Below the pieces are notes generated by a model. It did no database searches and had not been told where the DNA came from. It saw only the letters and a program-made list of their open reading frames with translations. DNA of 64,000 nt from Flavobacterium aquicola (GTDB lineage Bacteria > Bacteroidota > Bacteroidia > Flavobacteriales > Flavobacteriaceae): the NCBI RefSeq assembly GCF_003385115.1, contig NZ_QUNI01000014.1, positions 41,510 through 105,509 on the forward strand, given 5' to 3'. Made by a program: the position numbers and the translations under genes. Each line of letters opens with the position of its first letter. Position 1 is the first letter of the stretch. Shown piece after piece: positions 24,741 through 35,300 of the stretch.

Positions 24741-26177
24741 ATGGATTATAAAAAACTAATAACTTACTGCTTATTCTTTTTTTTGATTTTTTCAAAATCA
24801 ATGATTGCACAGTCTAAAAATAACGGCCGTGTATTGAAAACATTTTTCAAGAATGGACTTATAGCTAAAGAAATTTATTCGGGCATTGATGAAAAGTATG
24901 ACAGTATAAAAACCTATCATATTACTGGCGGATTAGATGAGCGATTTTATTTCACAATGAATAATAGGATAGATGGGCTCTGCGAAAAATTTTCCAGTGA
25001 AGGAAAATTACAAACTACTTGGATATTTAAAAACGGAGTTTTGATAAACAGAACCGATAATTTTAAAGAATTTAATGCTAAAAACAAAGAGACCGCAGAG
25101 TATAATTATGATAATATTGTTAAAACCAATTTGCAATTAAAAACCGATCCTAATAATTTAGGGCTGATTTGGAGCCGAGCGTCCAGCAGAATCTATCTAA
25201 AAGATAATATATTGGCCGAAATGGATTTTTTGATGCTTAAATCTCAACTGGAAATTATTAAATCCATTCCTAGTGAGGCAATAAAATACCCAAGAATAAA
25301 TCAAGATTTAGCAGAAATATACAGTAGGCTCGCCTCACTTTATTCACGTTTTGAGAATGATAATTTAGCCGTTGATTATCAATTAAAAGCCGTACAAACT
25401 GACCCAGATGAAATCAGGCATGTCCTTAATTTAGGAGGTACGTTGGCTTCTGAAACTCATGAATACCGGTTAGCAATTTATTATTTGAACCAAGTAATCA
25501 GCAAAGTTCCCAATCATAATTTTGCCAACTGGGCTTTAGGAGCTGCGTACTTGGAAATGGAGCAGTATCAAAAAGCAGCAGACTGCATTAATCTGGCATT
25601 TGAGAATGAAGCTAATTTATACATTTATGGTTATGGAACAAGTGAAAATGACCTTCGGACTATTCGCGGATTAGCTTATCATAAATTAGGAAAAACCGCT
25701 TTGGGAATTAAAGATCTGAAAGAAGCTTTACGAATTAATGACAAAAATTCAGTGGCAAATAAATACTTTGGAATCGTTAATGATGATCTAGGCGATAGTC
25801 AAAAAGCCTGCGAATATTTCCAGAAATCAAGAGAATTGGGTTATGAAAAAAAATATTATAATAAAAGTTTAGAATCTTACATAAAAAAAGCCTGTAAAGA
25901 AAATGCTTCTAAAATTACAGATTCAAAATCAATTCTAAATATAAGCCCAAAAGACCTGCCTTATATTGGCCCTAATCCTGCGGAAAATTTTGTCGAAGTA
26001 TTCAATTATCCATACAGTAATTTTAGCTATGACATTAATGACATGGGAGGCAAAAGCGTTGGACATGGAATAGCTAATAACAAAACTATACAAGTTTCAG
26101 GGATACCTTCGGGCTTGTATATTCTTACTATTGAGAAAGAAGGAAAGCAAGAGACATTTAAACTAATAAAAAAATAG
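24741..26177 (+). CDS. TPR protein with type IX secretion sorting tail
   Basis: A 478-residue exported protein: signal peptide MDYKKLITYCLFFFLIFSKSMIAQ, then an MORN/antitoxin-like YERFYFT...GKLQTTWIFKNG segment, several TPR units (about residues 180-380) and a C-terminal sorting domain of the Por-secretion type (about 410-478: IGPNPAENFVEV...GIPSGLYILTIEKEGKQETFKLIKK). Such tails direct transport through the type IX system to the cell surface. I start at 24741 because the 29 codons before it are not signal-like. Diverges from comF. Confidence 0.85.
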   Translation: MDYKKLITYCLFFFLIFSKSMIAQSKNNGRVLKTFFKNGLIAKEIYSGIDEKYDSIKTYHITGGLDERFYFTMNNRIDGLCEKFSSEGKLQTTWIFKNGVLINRTDNFKEFNAKNKETAEYNYDNIVKTNLQLKTDPNNLGLIWSRASSRIYLKDNILAEMDFLMLKSQLEIIKSIPSEAIKYPRINQDLAEIYSRLASLYSRFENDNLAVDYQLKAVQTDPDEIRHVLNLGGTLASETHEYRLAIYYLNQVISKVPNHNFANWALGAAYLEMEQYQKAADCINLAFENEANLYIYGYGTSENDLRTIRGLAYHKLGKTALGIKDLKEALRINDKNSVANKYFGIVNDDLGDSQKACEYFQKSRELGYEKKYYNKSLESYIKKACKENASKITDSKSILNISPKDLPYIGPNPAENFVEVFNYPYSNFSYDINDMGGKSVGHGIANNKTIQVSGIPSGLYILTIEKEGKQETFKLIKK

Positions 26178-26324
26178 TTCCTTGACTCTGTAAAAAAACT
26201 TAATTTGATTATGAAAATGATTGGGTGCAATTATGAAATTTTAAAAAATAACTTAATTTCATAAAAACCAACAAAATCATTGTGTCAAACTTCATTTTTT
26301 TTCTTTTTTTAATTTCACTTTTTA

Positions 26325-26332
26325 TATTTTTG
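26325..26332 (+). promoter_or_regulatory. -7 promoter element of glycyl-tRNA synthetase
   Basis: TATTTTTG matches TAnnTTTG. It ends only 7 bp before the ATG at 26340, which would give a leaderless or nearly leaderless mRNA. Confidence 0.6.
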
Positions 26333-26339
26333 CACCACT

Positions 26340-27878
26340 ATGGCAAAACAAGAAGATTTATTTAAGAATGTAGTTTCGCATGCAAAAGAATACGGATTTA
26401 TTTTTCCGTCAAGCGAAGTGTACGATGGTTTAAGTGCGGTATATGATTACGCACAAAACGGAGTAGAATTAAAAAAGAACATACGCGAATATTGGTGGAA
26501 ATCGATGGTTCAGATGAACGAGAACATCGTAGGATTGGACGCGGCTATACTGATGCACCCAACAACTTGGAAAGCATCTGGTCACGTTGACGCTTTCAAC
26601 GATCCATTGATAGACAACAAAGATTCGAAAAAAAGATATAGAGCTGATACTTTAGTCGAAGATTATGCTGAAAAGTTAAATCAAAAGGCTCAAAAAGAAA
26701 TTGAAAAAGCAAAAGCCCGTTTTGGAGATGCTTTTAATGAAGAAGAATTTATTACCACTAATGCCCGCGTTGTAGAATATCTTTCTAAGAAAAAAGAAAT
26801 TTTGGAAAGACTTGCAAAAGGTATGAGTGAAGATCTTCAGGATGTAAAAGCTTTAATCGAAGAATTAGAAATCGCTGATCCTGAAACCGGTTCAAGAAAC
26901 TGGACTGATGTAAAGCAATTCAACTTGATGTTCGGAACCAAATTAGGAGCTTCTGCAGATTCTGCAATGGATTTGTATTTACGTCCGGAAACAGCTCAGG
27001 GTATTTTTGTAAACTTCTTGAATGTTCAAAAATCTGGCCGTATGAAAGTTCCTTTTGGAATTGCACAGACTGGAAAAGCGTTCAGAAACGAAATTGTTGC
27101 TAGACAATTCATTTTTCGTATGCGTGAGTTTGAACAAATGGAAATGCAGTTTTTTGTACGTCCTGGTGAAGAAATGCAATGGTACGAGCATTGGAAAACA
27201 ACTCGTTTGAACTGGCATTTATCTCTTGGTTTAGGAAAAGAAAACTATCGTTTTCACGATCACGAAAAATTAGCGCACTACGCAAACGCTGCTGCCGATA
27301 TTGAATTTAATTTCCCTTTTGGTTTCAAAGAATTAGAAGGTATTCACTCTCGTACAGATTTTGATTTAAAAGCGCATGAACAATATTCAGGAAGAAAACT
27401 TCAGTATTTTGATCCTGAACTGAACGAAAACTATGTTCCTTATGTAGTAGAAACTTCAGTAGGACTAGACAGAATGTTCTTGGCGATTTTCTCTACTTCA
27501 TTAAAAGAAGAAACTTTAGAAGACGGTTCAACCAGAACAGTCTTAAAATTACCAGCAGTTTTGGCACCAACAAAAGCAGCTGTTTTGCCATTGGTTAAAA
27601 AAGACGGACTACCTGATATTTCCAAAAAAATCATTGATGATTTAAAATGGGATTTCAATGTGTCTTATGATGAAAAAGACGCCGTAGGAAGACGTTACAG
27701 AAGACAAGATGCTTTAGGAACTCCTTTCTGTATCACTGTCGATCACCAAACTATCGAAGATCAAACGGTAACTATCCGACACAGAGATACGATGAAACAA
27801 GATCGTGTAGCGATCTCTGAATTAAAATCAATCATTGAAAATGAAGTTTCGATGAAAAACTGGTTAATGAAAATGTAA
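26340..27878 (+). CDS. glyS: Glycine--tRNA ligase
   Basis: A 512-residue class II aminoacyl-tRNA synthetase of the homodimeric bacterial/eukaryotic-type glycine group, charging tRNA-Gly. Recognisable parts are the N-terminal KNVVSHAKEYGFIFPSSEVYDG, motif 2 FRNEIVARQFIFRMREFEQMEMQFF near 245-270, LRPETAQGIFVNF near 220, motif 3 PYVVETSVGLDRMFLAIF near 375-395, and the anticodon-binding C-terminal domain. A promoter element lies just before the ATG and a terminator just after the stop, so it is monocistronic. Confidence 0.96.
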   Translation: MAKQEDLFKNVVSHAKEYGFIFPSSEVYDGLSAVYDYAQNGVELKKNIREYWWKSMVQMNENIVGLDAAILMHPTTWKASGHVDAFNDPLIDNKDSKKRYRADTLVEDYAEKLNQKAQKEIEKAKARFGDAFNEEEFITTNARVVEYLSKKKEILERLAKGMSEDLQDVKALIEELEIADPETGSRNWTDVKQFNLMFGTKLGASADSAMDLYLRPETAQGIFVNFLNVQKSGRMKVPFGIAQTGKAFRNEIVARQFIFRMREFEQMEMQFFVRPGEEMQWYEHWKTTRLNWHLSLGLGKENYRFHDHEKLAHYANAAADIEFNFPFGFKELEGIHSRTDFDLKAHEQYSGRKLQYFDPELNENYVPYVVETSVGLDRMFLAIFSTSLKEETLEDGSTRTVLKLPAVLAPTKAAVLPLVKKDGLPDISKKIIDDLKWDFNVSYDEKDAVGRRYRRQDALGTPFCITVDHQTIEDQTVTIRHRDTMKQDRVAISELKSIIENEVSMKNWLMKM

Positions 27879-27898
27879 TTTATCTCAATAATCATTTA

Positions 27899-27932
27899 TA
27901 AATGCTTCTCAGATGAGAAGCATTTTTTATTA
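27899..27932 (+). terminator. Terminator of glycyl-tRNA synthetase
   Basis: Stem AATGCTTCTC / GAGAAGCATT, 4-nt loop, T-run. Confidence 0.85.
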
Positions 27933-28037
27933 GCAACAATCTGAAAATATTATAATTATTTGTGTATGTATTTAATCTACAAACAAATACTGCTGTATTT
28001 TTATAAACCTTTTAATTTATTTGAAATAAAAAAATCA

Positions 28038-28045
28038 TAACTTTG
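28038..28045 (+). promoter_or_regulatory. -7 promoter element of the LytTR gene
   Basis: TAACTTTG, exact consensus; it implies a leader of about 135 nt before the ATG at 28189. The rest of 27933-28188 is AT-rich and shows nothing else. Confidence 0.5.
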
Positions 28046-28188
28046 AGTGTTTTTTATTATGTTATTTGCTATTAAAATCATTTTTTAATCTGAATTATTC
28101 TTTTAAAATCTGCACTTTTTAAATAGAAACTATAAACATTTAAAACAAAAAAAGTAAAAATTTCAATAATTAAAATAAATTCGAAAAA

Positions 28189-28998
28189 ATGAATTACACC
28201 TACATTATTATTGATGATAGTCCTGAAAGTGTTTTGAAAACAAAGGCAATTGCCAGCGAATTTTCAGAATTAAACTTTCTCGGCTCTGCTGATAATTATG
28301 CAGATGGTGTTAATCTAATTTTGGAACACATGCCAAGACTCATTTTTTTGGAAATAGATCCTGCAGACAAAAACAGTAATTTGTCCTTACAATTAATCAA
28401 CGGACTATTAATGTATTTGAGAGAATTACCCAAAATTGTTATTACAACTAAGAAAAAAGATTTTGCTTTTGACTGTATTAAGTATGAAGTTGTAGACTAT
28501 TTACTAAAACCATTATTAGTAATTGATTTTGTAAAATTGATTCATAAATTGAATAAAACAAATACAGAAGACGAAATAGTGCTTGTTCAGAATCCAAATA
28601 CTTCAGAAAAACAAAATCTTGAAAAGATTGAATCCAGAAATAACAAAAAATCGTTCATATTATGTGTCAAATCCTATGGCGATCATAGATATATTGATTC
28701 TGATGAAATCTGCTATTTCCAAGCCGATAATAACTCGACTGATATACATCTGAAAAATGGAGAAATGATAACCGCATTCAAGACCCTGAAACATTTTGAA
28801 ACAGTATTATCAAATCCATTTATAAGAATTCACAATAGTTATATAGTTAATCGAAATTATATCTCTAGAATTCATACAGGAAACTCTTTATGTTACATAA
28901 AGAAAACTACAATAAAACTGCCTTTTTCTAAATCTTACAAAACGAATATCGACTTTATAATTAATGAATTTGCAACTGAAAATTATATTGAAACTTAA
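28189..28998 (+). CDS. LytTR-type response regulator with altered receiver
   Basis: A 269-residue regulator: an N-terminal receiver-like domain (about 1-120) and a C-terminal LytTR DNA-binding domain (about 155-262, KSYGDHRYIDSDEICYFQADNNSTDIHLKNG; FIRIHNSYIVNRNYI). The acidic pair D9-D10 and a Lys in DYLLKPLL are kept, but at the phospho-acceptor position the usual FLDI reads FLEI (Glu55), so normal aspartyl phosphorylation is doubtful. No LytS-like kinase lies beside it; the next genes are the small repeat protein and a TPR sensor kinase. Confidence 0.88.
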   Translation: MNYTYIIIDDSPESVLKTKAIASEFSELNFLGSADNYADGVNLILEHMPRLIFLEIDPADKNSNLSLQLINGLLMYLRELPKIVITTKKKDFAFDCIKYEVVDYLLKPLLVIDFVKLIHKLNKTNTEDEIVLVQNPNTSEKQNLEKIESRNNKKSFILCVKSYGDHRYIDSDEICYFQADNNSTDIHLKNGEMITAFKTLKHFETVLSNPFIRIHNSYIVNRNYISRIHTGNSLCYIKKTTIKLPFSKSYKTNIDFIINEFATENYIET

Positions 28999-29172
28999 GA
29001 AATAGTCAATTTCTCGAAATTGATATGCATCCACTATCAGACGGATACCATTGACCATAAACAGCTTTTTTTCAATTGTTTATTGTGGCTTACTGTTTAG
29101 TTTTACAAAAGAATTCCAACGCAAATGGAATCAAAAACGTAAAAAAAACAACAACATAAAGCCCAAGAAATC

Positions 29173-29421
29173 ATGAAAAAAGCTATCTTATCAATCGGAT
29201 TATTTACATTAGTATTAGCATCAACTTCATTTGCTGCACCAACAAGTTCAACTTCTTCAATTGCTGACAATACAGCAATCACAAATGTAGATGGCACTGG
29301 AGCACAACAAACCGGTGATCACAGAAAAGTGGACTTTAATCAAAATCTTCTAGTCAATCAAGTTACTGCTGTTGACGGAACCGGGGCACAACAAACTGGT
29401 GATCATCGAAAAGTAGACTAA
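29173..29421 (+). CDS. Small exported protein with duplicated 16-residue peptide
   Basis: An 82-residue protein: signal peptide (about 1-21, MKKAILSIGLFTLVLASTSFA), a Thr/Ser-rich spacer, then two identical copies of VDGTGAQQTGDHRKVD (codons at 29287-29334 and 29371-29418) separated by 12 residues. The two copies differ only at synonymous positions (9 of 16 codons). The gene ends directly after the second copy and is followed by a strong terminator. It lies just upstream of a TPR sensor kinase/response regulator pair. A secreted signal or structural peptide precursor is possible; function unproven. Confidence 0.8.
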   Translation: MKKAILSIGLFTLVLASTSFAAPTSSTSSIADNTAITNVDGTGAQQTGDHRKVDFNQNLLVNQVTAVDGTGAQQTGDHRKVD

Positions 29422-29440
29422 AAAATATCGATTAAAATAT

Positions 29441-29476
29441 AAAAAAAAGCCGTCAAAAAAATGACGGCTTTTTTTT
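29441..29476 (+). terminator. Terminator of the small repeat-protein gene
   Basis: Stem AAAAAAGCCGTCA / TGACGGCTTTTTT with a 6-nt loop. Confidence 0.88.
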
Positions 29477-29492
29477 ATATAAAAAGTTTTAG

Positions 29493-29500
29493 TATTTTTG
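29493..29500 (+). promoter_or_regulatory. -7 promoter element deciding the sensor-kinase start
   Basis: TATTTTTG, exact consensus, between the preceding terminator and the TTG at 29521. The ATG at 29461 lies inside the terminator and upstream of this promoter, so it is unlikely to be the start. Confidence 0.6.
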
Positions 29501-29520
29501 AGAGAATTCATATTCTTCTA

Positions 29521-31566
29521 TTGAAAAATTATTGCTACATATTATTGTTATTTTTGATTTTTTTCATTAGTTGTACTAATAAAAATAAATCACAACAAAA
29601 TAGTATTCCTTCTCAAGATAGTCTAACATCATATTTGCTGTTAGCTAATGACGTACACTTACCCCAAAAATTAAAACAAAAATACAATCATAAGGCTTTT
29701 GAAATTATAATTAGTCAAAAAGATGATTCTCTTAATAAAGTTAACCTATTTAAAGTAGCCAATCGCTATTATAATATGGCCGACTGGAAAGGATATTATA
29801 ACACTTCTAAACTTATTTTAGAAAATTCTCAAAATAGTCATGACACAGTCAATTTGGCCAAAGCATATACCTATGTAGGAGATTACTATAAAAAAAAATC
29901 TATCTCAGACAGTGCCTTCTACTGTTATAATAAAGCTGAGAAATTATATCTCAGACTTGATGATAATTATAATTTAGCAAAAACCCAGATTAGTAAAGCG
30001 AATCTACAATTTTCTGAAAATGAGCACTTTAATAGCGAAATAGCAGTTTTCAAAGCTCTCAAGAATATAAAACAGGTAAAAGCTAATGATTTATTATATG
30101 AATCATATAATCTTTTAGGAATTCTATACAATGAACGTGAAGAATACAACAAATCCTTAGAATTTCATAATAAGGCTTTAACAACTTTGAAGGATTCATC
30201 AATACCCGCAGAATTCCAATTTAAAGCAACTTCTTTAAATAATATAGGTTATGTATATCTGAATTTAAAAAATTATAACGAAGCAAAAAACTATTTCCAA
30301 GAAGGGCTGAAGCAAAAAAAGTTATTTATAGAACATACTCCTTTATATGCTATGCTATTAGATAATCTGGCATATGCCAAATTTAAACTTAAAGACACAG
30401 ATGGCATTTCTGATTTATTTTATAGATCGCTTAAAATTAGAGATAGTTTACATTTAACATCTGGACTCATTGTTAACAAGACTCATTTGTCGGAATATTA
30501 TTATTCTAAAAATGACACATTAAAAGCAATTCAATATGCGAAGCAGGCACTTGCATTATCACGAAGTACCAAACAATTAAGAAGCATATTAGAATCCCTA
30601 AAACAAATGGGAGCTGTAGATCCTAAAAACGCATCAAAATATTCTAACGAATATATATTAATTAATGACCGCTTACAAAAAGCAGAGAGAAAAATGGGTG
30701 AAAAGTTCTCTCGAATAGAATATGAAACTGATGAAATAAAAGTAGAAAATACCAATTTAGAAGGTCAAAACAAAAAGCTGTTGTTAATATTTGCCGCTTT
30801 TATTATCTTAGTAATATTATTGTATACTATTAACAGTCAAAAAACTAAACAAAGAGAACTTTTATTTAAACAGCAGCAACAGCAAAGTAATGCCGAAATT
30901 TATAATCTCTTGATTAATCAGCAGAACACTATTGAAATCAATAATATTAAAGAAAAAAAGCGAGTAGCAAGGGAACTGCACGACGGTGTTTTGGGCAGAA
31001 TGTTTGGAGTTCGAATTAATCTGGATGGCTTAAATAAAATTAAAGATGATTCAGGAATCGAAATGCGATTGAATTATTTGACTGAATTAAAAAATATTGA
31101 ACAGGACATTCGCGAAATTTCTCATAATCTTAATAGAGAAAAATCAGAATTAATTAATAACTTCGTAGCAATAGTAACCAATCTATTTGAAGAACAGAAA
31201 AAAACGTTTCCAACAAAGTTTCTAGCACATCTGGATCCTACTATAAAATGGGATTCTATTGACAATATTATAAAAATTAATTTATATAGAATTCTCCAAG
31301 AATCACTTCAAAATTGTAACAAGTACGCTAACGCAACAAAAATAAAGGTAGAATTCAAAAAACAAAATGACAGCTTAGTTTTAAAAATTAGTGATGATGG
31401 AATTGGGTTTAATATAAACCGAGCCAAAAAAGGAATCGGACTCCAAAATATCAAAATTAGAACAACAGAATGTGAAGGAACCCTCGAAATAAAATCAAAA
31501 AAAGACGAAGGCACTTCCATAATGATAATTATTCCAATCAATAAAACACAAAAACCTATAGCATAA
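29521..31566 (+). CDS. TPR sensor histidine kinase (lipoprotein-like N-terminus)
   Basis: A 681-residue sensor kinase starting at TTG. The N-terminus is a lipoprotein-type signal (KNYCYILLLFLIFFISC), then about six TPR units in the periplasm, a membrane helix (LLLIFAAFIILVILLYTI, about residues 415-432), and a cytoplasmic kinase of the HisKA_3 type: H-box KRVARELHDGVLGRMFG, then ATPase motifs SDDGIGFNINRAKKGIGLQNIK. It overlaps the response regulator start by one nucleotide (TAATG), showing translational coupling. The periplasmic TPR region could bind a peptide; the exported repeat protein next door is an obvious candidate, by inference. Confidence 0.88.
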   Translation: MKNYCYILLLFLIFFISCTNKNKSQQNSIPSQDSLTSYLLLANDVHLPQKLKQKYNHKAFEIIISQKDDSLNKVNLFKVANRYYNMADWKGYYNTSKLILENSQNSHDTVNLAKAYTYVGDYYKKKSISDSAFYCYNKAEKLYLRLDDNYNLAKTQISKANLQFSENEHFNSEIAVFKALKNIKQVKANDLLYESYNLLGILYNEREEYNKSLEFHNKALTTLKDSSIPAEFQFKATSLNNIGYVYLNLKNYNEAKNYFQEGLKQKKLFIEHTPLYAMLLDNLAYAKFKLKDTDGISDLFYRSLKIRDSLHLTSGLIVNKTHLSEYYYSKNDTLKAIQYAKQALALSRSTKQLRSILESLKQMGAVDPKNASKYSNEYILINDRLQKAERKMGEKFSRIEYETDEIKVENTNLEGQNKKLLLIFAAFIILVILLYTINSQKTKQRELLFKQQQQQSNAEIYNLLINQQNTIEINNIKEKKRVARELHDGVLGRMFGVRINLDGLNKIKDDSGIEMRLNYLTELKNIEQDIREISHNLNREKSELINNFVAIVTNLFEEQKKTFPTKFLAHLDPTIKWDSIDNIIKINLYRILQESLQNCNKYANATKIKVEFKKQNDSLVLKISDDGIGFNINRAKKGIGLQNIKIRTTECEGTLEIKSKKDEGTSIMIIIPINKTQKPIA

Positions 31567-32261
31567 TGACAGTTGATTCAAATGTGCAAAAAATAATTAA
31601 AAAGGAAATTTTAATTGTAGATGATCATCCTTTTATAATTGATGGATACAAAAACGCTATAACACGATACAAACCTGATGTTTATGAATATTCATTTACT
31701 CAGGGTAAGGACTGCGTAACTGGCTACAACATCATTACAAATCCAGAAACAACACCTTTTGATGTGGCATTTTTAGATATAAGTATGCCTGCTTATGAAG
31801 AAAAAGGAATTCATTCTGGTGAAGATTTGGCTAAATTAATTATAGAATACATGCCCAATTGCAAAATAATTTTGCTTACCATGTATACCGAATTACTCAA
31901 AATAAAGAATATAATTGATACTATAAATCCCGCCGGCTTGGTTATCAAAAATGATTTGACTTTTGATGAACTGCTTTTTGGTTTTGATATAGTATTGAAA
32001 AACGAAATTTATTACAGTCATTCAGTAATCAAAATGGCTAATCAAAATAACAACGACATTGCGGGAATTGATCAATTTGATAAATTAATTTTATTTCATA
32101 TTTCCAAAGGAACAAAAACCAAAGACATACCTCAATATATTCCTATTTCGTTACACGCCATTGAACAGCGAAAAGTAAATCTTAAAGCATTGTTTAAAAT
32201 TGAAGAAGGAAGTGATATTGATCTGATTAAGGAAGCAAAAATTCGAGGAATTATTTTATAA
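31566..32261 (+). CDS. LuxR/NarL-type response regulator
   Basis: A 231-residue partner of the upstream kinase. The receiver (about 10-135) has EILIVDDHPFIIDGY and the phospho-acceptor Asp in VAFLDISMPAYEE. The C-terminal part (KLILFHISKGTKTKDIPQYIPISLHAIEQRKVNLKALF) resembles a LuxR-type helix-turn-helix, somewhat diverged. A terminator follows after about 50 nt. Confidence 0.87.
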   Translation: MTVDSNVQKIIKKEILIVDDHPFIIDGYKNAITRYKPDVYEYSFTQGKDCVTGYNIITNPETTPFDVAFLDISMPAYEEKGIHSGEDLAKLIIEYMPNCKIILLTMYTELLKIKNIIDTINPAGLVIKNDLTFDELLFGFDIVLKNEIYYSHSVIKMANQNNNDIAGIDQFDKLILFHISKGTKTKDIPQYIPISLHAIEQRKVNLKALFKIEEGSDIDLIKEAKIRGIIL

Positions 32262-32309
32262 CCTTTTTCAGTACTACTATATTAAACTACAATCAAACTT
32301 GTTAAAAGC

Positions 32310-32344
32310 TAAAAACCGTCTCAAAATATTGAGACGGTTTTTCT
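32310..32344. terminator. Bidirectional terminator
   Basis: Stem AAAAACCGTCTCAA / TTGAGACGGTTTTT between the convergent response regulator and the large secreted protein gene. Confidence 0.88.
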
Positions 32345-32367
32345 TCTTTTGGTATTATTAAATTTAA

Positions 32368-35300
32368 TTATTTATTCGATTTAATTACTTTAAAAATTTT
32401 GCTGGCATCTTCTGTATTTACTTCTATTAAATAATATCCATCAGCAATTGAACTCATATCAACTGTTCCCGATGTGGCATTTAAATTTTTAGATATTAGT
32501 TCTTGACCAAGCATATTTAAAACTCTGACTTTTGTCAAAATGACTACATGAGAAAGATTCAAATTATCTTTCACATGATTAGGAAAATATGCAAAAGATT
32601 TTGAATCAAAACTATCATTTCCTAATGTTAAACCTATGGTAACACCTAAGGCACTAGTGCTAAAACAACTATCAATAGTTTGTGTTGCATAGTATGTTTT
32701 TCCTTCTTCCAGTGCAAGTCCCAAATCTAAAGGATTCGTACCTGCAGCAGCAGCAGCTTGTGAATCGTACCATTTTATATCTGTTCCTGTTACCACAATA
32801 TCAGCAATGGTTTTATTTTCCTCTAATGTTTGATTTGTATCACCGCTTGGTGCTGGTGTAACGTTAATAGAAGCCATAACAGCCAGACGTGCTGCACTTT
32901 CACAAGAATTTAAAGTCTGGCTCGCATAATACAAAGTATTGTTTACCAATGCTTCATCGCTATTTAGAGATGTTCCATTTACAGAATCCGTGTACCATTT
33001 AATATCACTGCCGGTGGCTTGCAATTCTGAAATCTTAGCAGCATTACAAAATGTCTGAGTTGCTGTTCCAGTTGGCGTTGGAGTAACATTTATAGAAACC
33101 AATACAGCCAAACGTGCTGCACTTTCACAAGAATTTAAAGTTTGGCTCGCATAATACCAAGTATTGTTTGCCAATGCTGCATCACTATTTAAAGATGTAC
33201 CATTTACAGGGTCTGCGTACCATTTAACATCACTGCCGGTAGCTTTCAATTCTGAAACCTTAGCAGCATTACAAAATGTCTGGGTTGCTGTTCCAGCTGG
33301 TACTGGAGTAACATTCATAGAAGCCAGAATAGGTAAACGCGAAATACTTTCACAAGAATTTAAAGTTTGGCTCGCATAATACCAAATACCATTGGACAAT
33401 GCTGCTGTACCATCCAATGATGTTCCGTTCGCAGGCTGCGTATACCATTTAATATCGGTACCATCTGCTTTCAATTCGGAAACAGTGCCAGCATTGCAAA
33501 ACGTTTGAGTTGCCACTACTGCTGTTGGAACAGGAGTTGTACTAATGCTCACTGTTATTTTTGAAGCTGGTCCAGTTCCACAAGGTCCAGTTCCGCTAAC
33601 TGCTATAACAGTATACTCACCAGTTTGATATGAAGCTAGGTTATTAATGGTAATACTTTGCGTAGCAGCTGTAAATCCATTTGGTCCTGTCCATAAGTAA
33701 GAAGCAGCACCAACTACGGTTTCGGCAGTAAGGCTAAGACCTTGTCCAGCACAAACTACAGGATTTCCAGAGATAACCGGAGCTGTTAACAGAACTGAAC
33801 AAATAGTAAATGTTCTTTTCTCTGTCAAACTCCATACTTTACCTTCGTTTTTTACTCTCACAAAAACATTATGGTCTCCAGCACCTAGAGTACTTGTAGC
33901 CACGTCTGAAAGGGTAACTGTAATAGATTCAGCTGGAGTCCCAATGTCAATTGCTGTTCCGCTTCCTAATCCTGGATCTGTGTCAAAATAATATTCTGCA
34001 GTAACGATAGGTTCAATCACTGTTGAAACAACTGTAGGCTGAATATAAACAACTCGACCTTCGTACATACTCCATTGCCCTTTAGAATCTTTGGTTCTAA
34101 AAAACAAATTATGAAATCCTTCTGATAATCCTGTAGTAGAAACTTGAGCAGTTACACTAAGAGGAGTGGCGGCGCTAAATGGAGCTAAAGCCGTGCCGTT
34201 ACCAATGCCTGGCTCCGTATCAAAAAAGTATTCTCCTGCAACAATAGGTGAACTTGTTAATACCAAAGGTTCTGGCTGAACATAGAAAACTCTTCCTTCG
34301 TACATTCCCCATTTGCCATCAATATCTTTAGTTCGTATAAACAGATTATGAAATCCGGAAGTTAATGTTGGAAGCGTAATTTGAAGATTCTCACTAACGT
34401 TAAGTCCGCCAGCTGTCGGTAATGGAGTACCTTTTCCAAGCCCTGGATCAGTGTCAATAAAATATTCAATAGCTGCTATTGGTTTCACATCAAGCTTAAC
34501 AATATTACTTTTGCAGTCAGTTTGATTAATTTTAATATCAATACCATTATCACTTCCAATCAAAGGAGTATTACTGCTTACAACACGAATACGGTATCCA
34601 GTTCCAGCAGGAGCTGCCAAAGGAATTATAGCATAAATACTTGTATTTAAAGGAGATTCTAAGGTCCCAATATTTACAGGACTGCTAAACGATCCCGAAG
34701 CATCAGACAATTGTGCGGTAAAAATATTGGCAGCATCATATTTTCCAGTTATCGCAAAATCAACAGTAACTACCGCCCCTCCACAAAAGTTTTCACCTTT
34801 CACAACAGCGGTTCCTAAAGTAGTATCGGCGGTTAAACCTATTTTTGCTAAAAATGGATTTCGAGTTAGACCATTTAGGGTCGCAGTACCAAAAGTTGCA
34901 CTTGCTGTGTAATAACCATTGATATAGCAATTCCCAGCAGCATCAACACCTATTTTACTTCCTGCATCTTGTCCGCTTTCTCCTACTTGCTGTAACCAGA
35001 CAATATTTCCCTGATTATCATATTTAGCAACAAAAACATCACTAATACCACTGCTAGTATTACTAACATTTAAAGTTGAAAAATCAGTGTTGTGCTGGAA
35101 TCTTCCCGTTACAAAATAATTCCCGTTAGCGTCTAATGCTATTCCATCTCCGTAATCAGCATCTAGCCCAATACCTTTTTGTTCAACTGTTTCCGGTAAT
35201 TGCCCAGCTGCATCATATTTTCTAATGAAAATATCCCATGAAGAACCTGTATAATAGGCACCAGTTACGTAACTATTCCCAACTTTATCAGTTACAATGT

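Noticed and set aside
34900..35260. Frameshift in the second half of the giant repeat protein
   Set aside because: A segment near DAAGQLPETVEQKG differs from the first half, but the alternative frame meets a stop and the lengths differ by only two codons, so simple divergence is more likely.
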